A DNA stretch of 11,772 nucleotides from Actinobacteria bacterium 13_1_40CM_66_12. Lineage in GTDB: Bacteria; Chloroflexota; Dormibacteria; Dormibacterales; Dormibacteraceae. A model generated the notes under the pieces. That model ran no database searches and was not told where the DNA came from. It saw only the letters and a list, made by a program, of their open reading frames with translations. Shown piece after piece: positions 7,241-11,772 of this stretch (positions within the stretch are counted from its first letter, which is position 1; the number at the start of each line of letters is the position of its first letter). Made by a program: the position numbers and the translations under genes. Location: positions 1-11,772 of the forward strand of contig MNEW01000015.1 in NCBI GenBank assembly GCA_001917895.1, in the 5' to 3' direction.

Positions 7241-7258
7241 TTCGTCAGCTTCGTCAGC
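7241..7258 (-). repeat. 9-bp tandem duplication at the ileS stop codon
   Basis: The plus-strand unit TTCGTCAGC occurs twice in direct tandem (7241-7249, 7250-7258), with a partial third copy running on. On the coding strand this duplicates the end of ileS, so the TGA at 7254-7256 is followed nine bases later by a second in-frame TGA (7245-7247). It lies in the 29-nt ileS-lspA gap and is most simply a slippage duplication. Confidence 0.8.
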
Positions 7259-10091
7259 TTCGTGTCAGTCCGATCCAGATCTGTTCTCCTTCCAGCAACA
7301 GCTGCTCACCGTGACAGTCGCCCTTGCCATGCTCGATGGTGACTGACAGAGTCTCGTTCTTGATGTACTCGGCGTGCTTCTCGATGGCGCGGGCCAGCAG
7401 GCCGTCGGCCTCGAAACAGGTGTGGATTCGGTCCTCGACGTTGAGGCCCGCCTTCTTGCGCCGGTCCTGGATCAGCCGCACGACCTCGCGCGCCAGGCCC
7501 TCGAGGCGTAGCTCCTCTGTGATCTCGGTGTCCAGCTTCACCTCGGAAGCGCCGAAGGTGATGCTTTTCAGGTTCAGCTCGTCGCGAACGATGGAGGCGA
7601 TGTCCTCGGGGAGCGGATCTCCCGGCAGCGCTATCGAAGCAAGCGGTTGGCGGACCCTGATACGCACCGCGTCTCGGGCGGCGAGCCCCGCTTCGACGGC
7701 CTGCCTCGCCCGCGCCATGTTCGCCTCGACGTCCGGGTCGAGCCACGGCAGTGCTTCCGGAAAATCGCTGAGGTGGACCGAGGTTCCATGGGAGAGGTTG
7801 CGGTACATCGCATCGGCCATGAACGGCACGAACGGGGCCATCAGGCGGCTCACGGTCGAGAGCGTTTCGAAGAGAGTCTGGTACGCAGCCAGCTTGTCGC
7901 GATCGGACTGTGACTTCCAGAAGCGCCGGCGTGAGCGGCGCACGTACCAGTTGGAGAGCTCGTCGACGAATCGCTGGATCCTCCGTGGGGGCTCGTTGGC
8001 GTCGTAGCGGTCGAGCCCTGCCGTCACAGCCTGCACCAGGTCGCTCAGCCGCGACAGCAGCCACCGGTCGAGAACGTGCCGCTCGCCCACCGGAACCTGC
8101 TCCTGGCTCGGATCGAAGTTGTCCAGTCGCGCGTAGGTGACGAGGAACGAGTAACAGTTCCACAGCGGGATGAAGAACTGCTGCACCGTCTCCCGTAGCG
8201 CCGCGTCCCCGGTGCGGTAGTTCTCGCCGACCTGCGTCGACGTGTAGAAGTACCAGCGCACCGCGTCGGAGCCGAAATTGTCGAAGAGATAGTTCGGATC
8301 GAGGACGTTGCCACGCGACTTCGACGCCTTCTTGCCCTTCGGATCGACCACCAGACCGAGGCAGATGACGTTGCGATACGCGTTCTGCTTGAACAGCAGC
8401 GTCGAGATCGCAAGCAGCGAATAGAACCATCCGCGCGTCTGGTCTATCGCCTCGGAGATGAAATCAGCTGGGAAAGTCTCCTCGAATTCCTTCTTGCCCT
8501 TGCGCGGGAAGCCGCGCTGGGCGAACGGCATCGATCCGGAGTCGAACCACGCGTCGAGGACTTCGGGGATGCGCTTCATGGTGCCGCCGCACTTCTCACA
8601 CGGCAACGTCACCGCGTCGATGTACGGCCGATGCAGGTCAGCGTCGTCGGCCAGCCCGATTTCCTTGGCAGAGCTGACCATGCGCTGCTCCTCGCACTGC
8701 TCGCAGACCCAGATCGGGATCGGCGTGCCCCAGTAGCGCGATCGCGAGATCGCCCAGTCGACATTGTTCTCGAGCCAGTCACCCATGCGGCCCGACTTGA
8801 TGTGGGCAGGCACCCAGTTGGTGGCGTTGTTGTTCGCGATCAGCTCGGCCTTGCGCTGGGTCGTCCGCACGTACCACGAATCGAGCGCGTAGTAGATGAG
8901 CGGCGTCTTGCAGCGCCAGCACTCGGGGTACGTGTGCAGGATGGTGCCGGCCTTGTACAGCAGGCCGCGGGCCTTGAGGTCGTCGATGATCAGCGGGTCG
9001 GCTTCTTTGGTGTGCAGGCCGGCGAACTGCTCGACGTAAGGCAGGAACTTGCCGTCGAGCCCGACCGTGTGCCGGAATGGGATGCCCTTTTCCTGGCACA
9101 GCCTCAGGTCGTCGACGCCGTACAGCGCTGACGTGTGGACGACGCCAGTGCCCTCTTCGGTCGAAACGAAGTCCGCATCGACGACGTAGTGCGCCCTTCC
9201 TTCGGTCGGGATCGAGTACGGATACAGCGGCTCATAGTCGAGCCCGACGAGATCCTCGCCCTTCATGCGCTCGACGACCTCGTAGTCGCCGTCGAGGACC
9301 TGGAGTCGGGCCTGGGCGAGGATGAGGAACTCGTCCCCCTGCCGGACCTTGACGTAGTCGACGCCAGGGCCCACGGCGAGCGCGACGTTGCCGGGCAGCG
9401 TCCAGGGCGTGGTCGTCCAGGCCAGGATCGAAGTCTTGGGGTCGCTCTTGAGACGGAAGCGGATGAAGACGCTGGGGTCGGGGACGTTATCGCGGTATCC
9501 CTGCGCCAGCTCGTGGCTGGACAGCGGCGTCGCGCAGCGCGGGCAGTAGGGCGCTACTCGGAAGCCTTTGTAGACCAGTCCTTGTTTCCACATCTCGCTG
9601 AGCGCCCACCACACCGATTGGATGTAGTCGGAGGTGAGAGTCCAGTACGCGTTGTCGTAGTCCTGCCAGAACGCCATGCGCTCACTGAACTCGACCCAGT
9701 CGGTCACGTACTCGAACACGCTGTCCCGGCACAGCTGGTTGAAGCGCTCGATGCCGATCTCGTTCTCGATCTCGAACTTGCCCGAGATGCCGAGCTTCTT
9801 CTCGATCTCGATCTCGACCGGAAGGCCATGCGTGTCCCACCCAGCTTTGCGCTCGACGTAGAACCCCTTCATCGTCTTGTATCGCGGAAAGAGGTCCTTG
9901 AACGCGCGCGCGAGGATGTGATGCGTCGCGGGTTTGCCGTTGGCGGTCGGCGGGCCTTCGTAGAAGACAAATCGCGGGCGCCCGGCGCGAAGGTCGAGCG
10001 ATTTCTGGAAGGTGCCTTCTTCCTTCCATTTCGCGAGGACCTGCTTCTCGAGGTCCGGGAAACTGACCTTCTGGTCGACCTTTTCGAACAT
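7254..10091 (-). CDS. ileS: Isoleucyl-tRNA synthetase, IleRS2 type with altered HIGH motif
   Basis: This 945-residue cytosolic class I synthetase charges tRNA-Ile and edits Val-tRNA-Ile. The sequence follows Thermus thermophilus IleRS closely. The nucleotide-binding signature at 55-58 is Ala-Thr-His-His after GPPTANGKP, instead of HxGH. The second signature is KASKS (588-592) instead of KMSKS. The CP1 editing domain has the threonine-rich WTTTPWTLPGN (225-235) and the conserved editing Asp at 328 in YGVDD. Zinc-type Cys pairs are at 183/186, 391/394, 463/466 and 498/501. The anticodon-binding region (WYVRRSRRRFW) and a short C-terminal domain complete it; Thermus IleRS is about 100 residues longer. 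I chose the ATG at 10091 over the ATG at 10118 because it has the spaced Shine-Dalgarno and the upstream one falls inside the T-box switch. The stop region carries a 9-bp duplication giving a second in-frame TGA. IleRS2 enzymes are generally tolerant of mupirocin. Confidence 0.97.
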   Translation of the reverse strand: MFEKVDQKVSFPDLEKQVLAKWKEEGTFQKSLDLRAGRPRFVFYEGPPTANGKPATHHILARAFKDLFPRYKTMKGFYVERKAGWDTHGLPVEIEIEKKLGISGKFEIENEIGIERFNQLCRDSVFEYVTDWVEFSERMAFWQDYDNAYWTLTSDYIQSVWWALSEMWKQGLVYKGFRVAPYCPRCATPLSSHELAQGYRDNVPDPSVFIRFRLKSDPKTSILAWTTTPWTLPGNVALAVGPGVDYVKVRQGDEFLILAQARLQVLDGDYEVVERMKGEDLVGLDYEPLYPYSIPTEGRAHYVVDADFVSTEEGTGVVHTSALYGVDDLRLCQEKGIPFRHTVGLDGKFLPYVEQFAGLHTKEADPLIIDDLKARGLLYKAGTILHTYPECWRCKTPLIYYALDSWYVRTTQRKAELIANNNATNWVPAHIKSGRMGDWLENNVDWAISRSRYWGTPIPIWVCEQCEEQRMVSSAKEIGLADDADLHRPYIDAVTLPCEKCGGTMKRIPEVLDAWFDSGSMPFAQRGFPRKGKKEFEETFPADFISEAIDQTRGWFYSLLAISTLLFKQNAYRNVICLGLVVDPKGKKASKSRGNVLDPNYLFDNFGSDAVRWYFYTSTQVGENYRTGDAALRETVQQFFIPLWNCYSFLVTYARLDNFDPSQEQVPVGERHVLDRWLLSRLSDLVQAVTAGLDRYDANEPPRRIQRFVDELSNWYVRRSRRRFWKSQSDRDKLAAYQTLFETLSTVSRLMAPFVPFMADAMYRNLSHGTSVHLSDFPEALPWLDPDVEANMARARQAVEAGLAARDAVRIRVRQPLASIALPGDPLPEDIASIVRDELNLKSITFGASEVKLDTEITEELRLEGLAREVVRLIQDRRKKAGLNVEDRIHTCFEADGLLARAIEKHAEYIKNETLSVTIEHGKGDCHGEQLLLEGEQIWIGLTRS

Positions 10092-10095
10092 CTCA

Positions 10096-10100
10096 CTCCC
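10096..10100 (-). promoter_or_regulatory. Ribosome-binding site that decides the ileS start
   Basis: GGGAG stands four bases before the ATG at 10091. The upstream in-frame ATG at 10118 has AGAGG directly against it with no spacing, and it lies in the loop of the sequestrator hairpin. This site therefore favours 10091 as the true start. Confidence 0.65.
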
Positions 10101-10127
10101 AGAGAAATACGAACTCATCCTCTGGGA
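10097..10127 (-). promoter_or_regulatory. Sequestrator hairpin hiding the ileS ribosome-binding site
   Basis: TCCCAGAG (10120-10127) can pair perfectly with CTCTGGGA (10097-10104), an 8-bp stem with a 15-nt loop. The 3' arm includes most of the GGGAG Shine-Dalgarno of ileS. The 5' arm contains the same CCCAG that the T-box antisequestrator needs (10122-10126), so the two structures cannot coexist. This is the expected layout of a translational T-box: the hairpin forms when tRNA-Ile is charged and opens when uncharged tRNA stabilises the antisequestrator. Confidence 0.75.
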
Positions 10128-10309
10128 CGGGCCTTGCTCAGCAGGCCCGCGGTACCACCCAGATTCCCAAGGCCAGCACCTCGGACACTCATAGGTTCCG
10201 GCTCAGGAGTGATCTCGATCCCATCGTCGGCCGCCCGCTCTCAGCTTCGTCGGGCTTCTCTGTAGACCGATCGGACGGGCCTACCCGTCTCCGTCATCGC
10301 CGAACCTTG

Positions 10310-10337
10310 ATTGTACCGTCGGCCTAGAAGTTGCGAA
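10310..10337 (-). promoter_or_regulatory. Candidate sigma-70-type promoter for the T-box leader and ileS
   Basis: On the minus strand a good -10 (TACAAT, 10310-10315) follows a partial -35 (TTCGCA, 10332-10337) with a 16-bp spacer. The -35 lies in the last codons of yggT. Transcription would start within a few bases of the first paired base of the leader (10306), the position expected for a T-box RNA. The -35 matches only four of six consensus positions, so ileS may instead be read through from yggT. Prediction by eye only. Confidence 0.4.
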
Positions 10338-10572
10338 GTGCCGCGATCAGGAAGTAGGCGACCAACCACACCAACAGAGGCGATAGGTCGATGCCCGAAA
10401 CCGGCGGGATCCGGCGCCGCACCGGAGCCAGGACGGGCTCGGTGACCGCCCACGCCAGGCGTGAGACCGGGTTCGTGGGAAAAGGGCTGACCCAGGAGAA
10501 GAGCACGCGAACGATCAGCACGATGATGAAGGCGTAGAGCAGGAAGGTCAGAACTGATGCGATGAAGGCCAT
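10324..10572 (-). CDS. yggT: YggT/YlmG family small integral membrane protein
   Basis: An 82-residue protein with two hydrophobic segments, about residues 2-26 and 62-81, separated by a polar linker with the family signature TEPVLAPVRRRIPP (44-57) followed by GIDLSP. YggT/YlmG proteins are widespread two-helix membrane proteins; relatives have been linked to cation or osmotic stress tolerance and, in cyanobacteria and plastids, to nucleoid or thylakoid organisation, but the molecular function is not settled. The ATG at 10572 is three bases after the yggS stop, so the gene is almost certainly cotranscribed with yggS and yfiH. The genes that normally surround it in Gram-positives (sepF before, ylmH and divIVA after) are absent. 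Just after its stop a candidate promoter and the ileS T-box leader begin. Confidence 0.92.
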   Translation of the reverse strand: MAFIASVLTFLLYAFIIVLIVRVLFSWVSPFPTNPVSRLAWAVTEPVLAPVRRRIPPVSGIDLSPLLVWLVAYFLIAALRNF

Positions 10573-10575
10573 TGC

Positions 10576-11232
10576 TCAGTCAACGATAGAACGGTCGGGC
10601 CGTGGACCGAAAAGCACCCGGCCCAGCCGCAACATGGTGCTGCCTGCCGCAAGCGCGGCCTCGAAGTCGCCGCTCATCCCCATGGAGAGGACGGGCAGGG
10701 CTCTGCCCAGGCGCTGCTCAGCCTGGTCGCGCAAGGTCCGCAGCTCGATGAACGCCGGCGTGGGATCGCCCTGCGACGGGCCCATCGCCATCAGACCTCG
10801 GAGGTCGAGGATGCCGGAGACGGCCCTGATCACGTCCAGCGCGCCAGCGGGGTCCGCTCCAGACTTCTGAGCCTCGCGAGCGACGTTGGCCTCGACCAGC
10901 ACCGGCTGAGCCGGCGCCAATTTCGCGATCGCTTCCGCCAGCCGGATCGAGTCGACCGACTGGATGAGCGCAAACCTGCCCGCGGCGACCCGCGCCTTGT
11001 TCGTCTGCAGGTGGCCGATCAGATGCCATTCGGCGTCGGGAAGCTCGTCCATCTTGGCCAGCGCCTCGTGGACTCTGTTCTCGCCCAGGATGTTCAGGCC
11101 TGCGCTGACGGCCTCGCGGCACACCGAGATGTCGAAGCCTTTGGTGACGGCCACGATCGTGACTTCGTCGGGGTCGCGGCCGGCGCCAACGATGCGCTCC
11201 CGGACCTTGGCGAGATTTTCGGAGACTGTCAC
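10576..11232 (-). CDS. yggS: YggS/PROSC family pyridoxal 5'-phosphate homeostasis protein
   Basis: This is a 218-residue cytosolic PLP-binding protein with an alanine-racemase-like TIM-barrel fold and no known catalytic activity. The family (YggS, YlmE, human PLPBP) carries PLP and buffers its supply, affecting vitamin B6 and amino-acid metabolism. The PLP lysine is Lys31 in the IVAVTKGF strand. Further family motifs are GENRV (50-54), WHLIGHLQTNK (69-79), the phosphate-binding SMGMSGD (183-189) and RLGRVLFG (202-209). Length is close to E. coli YggS (234). The start is a GTG at 11232 overlapping the yfiH stop; this gives the normal short N-terminus before the first helix. The stop is three bases before the yggT ATG. 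In Bacillus and many actinobacteria sepF lies between these two genes; here nothing is between them. Confidence 0.94.
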   Translation of the reverse strand: MTVSENLAKVRERIVGAGRDPDEVTIVAVTKGFDISVCREAVSAGLNILGENRVHEALAKMDELPDAEWHLIGHLQTNKARVAAGRFALIQSVDSIRLAEAIAKLAPAQPVLVEANVAREAQKSGADPAGALDVIRAVSGILDLRGLMAMGPSQGDPTPAFIELRTLRDQAEQRLGRALPVLSMGMSGDFEAALAAGSTMLRLGRVLFGPRPDRSIVD

Positions 11233-11772
11233 CGCACGGCGACAATCGTGCCGAATCGGGTGCCGTCCGGATGGCGGCGGTGCGATGGAAAGAGGTAGTG
11301 CTCCTTCGTGCAGATGCCGATGTCGTATACGAGCTCGACGCCCAGGTCTTCGAGCTGGGCGCGGTTGGCCGCGGCGAGGTCGAGCAGCAAACGGTCGCCG
11401 GCACCCTCGCGCACGAACTTCGCATCGAATTGCTCGGCGACCTCAGGCCCGACCTCGTAGCAGCGGCCGCAAATTCCCGGACCGATCCCCGCCCTGATTC
11501 GCGCCGGCGATGACCCGTACTCGTCGTGCATCGCCTTGAGCGCCGCCGGTCCGACGCGCGCAGCCGTCCCGCGCCATCCCGCATGCACCAGCGCGGCGCT
11601 CCTGTGCTCGGGATCCCACAGCACGATCGGGTAGCAGTCGGCAAACGTCGCGAACAAAGCCACTTCGCGCCGATCGGTGACCAGCGCGTCAGCGCCCCTG
11701 ACCACGTCTTTCTGCTCGTCGACCCGCGCCACGACAGCCCCGTGAACCGCACCCGCGACGGTGAGCGAGTCG
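11229..11772 (-). CDS. pgeF: YfiH/PgeF family multicopper-type purine nucleoside phosphorylase, 5' end cut by window edge
   Basis: The last 180 residues are visible; the reading frame stays open to the right edge, so the N-terminus lies outside the window. Members of this family (DUF152, formerly polyphenol oxidase or laccase domain) bind a metal and have been assigned purine nucleoside phosphorylase and adenosine deaminase activity. E. coli YfiH (PgeF) also keeps L-Ser out of peptidoglycan precursors. In the visible part, the VHG His (fragment residue 10), the ADC Cys (46) and the HAGWRG His (63) have the same 36- and 17-residue spacing as the H71/C107/H124 metal site I recall for E. coli. 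The GPGICGRCYEVGPEV segment and a C-terminal SHRR motif are also present. Its TGA overlaps the yggS GTG (GTGA, 4 nt), which suggests translational coupling. In Bacillus the equivalent gene (ylmD) occupies the same place before ylmE. The GTG at 11732 is inside the domain and is not the start. Confidence 0.9.
   Translation of the reverse strand, partial: DSLTVAGAVHGAVVARVDEQKDVVRGADALVTDRREVALFATFADCYPIVLWDPEHRSAALVHAGWRGTAARVGPAALKAMHDEYGSSPARIRAGIGPGICGRCYEVGPEVAEQFDAKFVREGAGDRLLLDLAAANRAQLEDLGVELVYDIGICTKEHYLFPSHRRHPDGTRFGTIVAVR

Larger units (their letters stand above)
10092..10306 (-). promoter_or_regulatory. Isoleucine T-box leader, predicted to control translation of ileS
   Basis: The leader reads as a tRNA-sensing T-box. 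Stem I closes between GGTTC (10302-10306) and GAACC (10194-10198), about 113 nt, with a GGAG/CTCC lower helix, a specifier loop and a distal hairpin closed by GCCCG/CGGGC. In the specifier loop GAG is followed by AUC (10211-10213) and A, giving an isoleucine codon for tRNA-Ile(GAU). Stem III is CCGAGG/CCTTGG (10179-10184 with 10167-10172). The T-box sequence TGGGTGGTACCGCG (10148-10161) contains the bulge that pairs with the tRNA acceptor end. The antisequestrator pairs CTGGG and GCGGGCC (10158-10162, 10144-10150) with GGCCCGT and CCCAG (10127-10133, 10122-10126). No U-run follows, so this is not a terminator switch. The competing hairpin is listed separately. Its place directly before ileS supports the isoleucine assignment. 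Confidence 0.92.

Noticed and set aside
10127..10150. GC-rich hairpin before ileS as an intrinsic terminator
   Set aside because: No run of U follows; the sequence goes on to CCCAGAGG and the competing ribosome-site hairpin, so it fits a T-box antisequestrator helix instead.
9135..10265. Plus-strand open frame of 376 codons opposite ileS and the T-box
   Set aside because: It is the complement of a strongly conserved aminoacyl-tRNA synthetase; long antisense frames are expected in GC-rich DNA and the translation shows no domain.
10207..10306. A tRNA-like gene in the region before ileS
   Set aside because: No cloverleaf with a TTC-type T loop and acceptor stem can be drawn; the hairpins fit T-box Stem I.

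Overview
All ten complete genes, plus one gene cut by the right edge, lie on the minus strand and are packed almost end to end. Read in the direction of transcription (right to left) the order is yfiH/pgeF (partial), yggS, yggT, an isoleucine T-box leader, ileS, lspA, an rluD-type pseudouridine synthase, gmk, coaBC, priA, a FAAH-like amidase and def. The only gap larger than 30 nt is the roughly 230-nt T-box leader, so no gene-free stretch exceeds 300 bases. I see no mobile elements, CRISPR arrays, or tRNA/rRNA genes, and no recognisable intrinsic terminators.

The base composition is clearly high-GC. Only three of the ten visible starts are ATG; GTG and TTG are common, and one start may be CTG. 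Shine-Dalgarno sequences are mostly weak, and many genes overlap by a few bases or sit 1-17 nt apart. The gene order is a compressed Gram-positive-type division and ileS cluster (ylmD-ylmE-sepF-ylmG-ylmH-divIVA-ileS-lspA-ylyB in Bacillus) joined directly to the gmk-rpoZ-coaBC-priA-def-fmt cluster. Here sepF, ylmH, divIVA and rpoZ are missing from their usual slots. Together with an IleRS of the IleRS2 type, this suggests a high-GC bacterium from a deep terrestrial lineage, such as Chloroflexota or a Dormibacteria-like group, rather than a typical actinobacterium. That placement is inference; no marker gene here settles it.

Region 1 (10324-11772) holds the yfiH-yggS-yggT trio, linked to cell-wall quality control, PLP homeostasis and a small membrane protein. 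Region 2 (7254-10323) is the T-box leader and ileS. The leader can be folded by eye into Stem I with an AUC specifier, Stem III, and a T-box antisequestrator that competes with a hairpin covering the ileS ribosome-binding site. Uncharged tRNA-Ile should therefore switch on ileS translation. The enzyme itself has an altered class I signature (Ala-Thr-His-His in place of HIGH) and KASKS in place of KMSKS. Region 3 (5340-7224) carries lipoprotein signal peptidase, an rRNA pseudouridine synthase and guanylate kinase. Region 4 (1-5336) carries CoA biosynthesis, replication restart, an amidase strongly resembling mammalian fatty acid amide hydrolase, and peptide deformylase; fmt may begin at the left edge.

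This is mainly a core housekeeping locus and I found no new multi-gene system. The points most worth a second look are the T-box/IleRS2 pair, the FAAH-like amidase inserted between priA and def, the DEEG helicase motif in PriA, and the loss of sepF/divIVA from an otherwise conserved neighbourhood.
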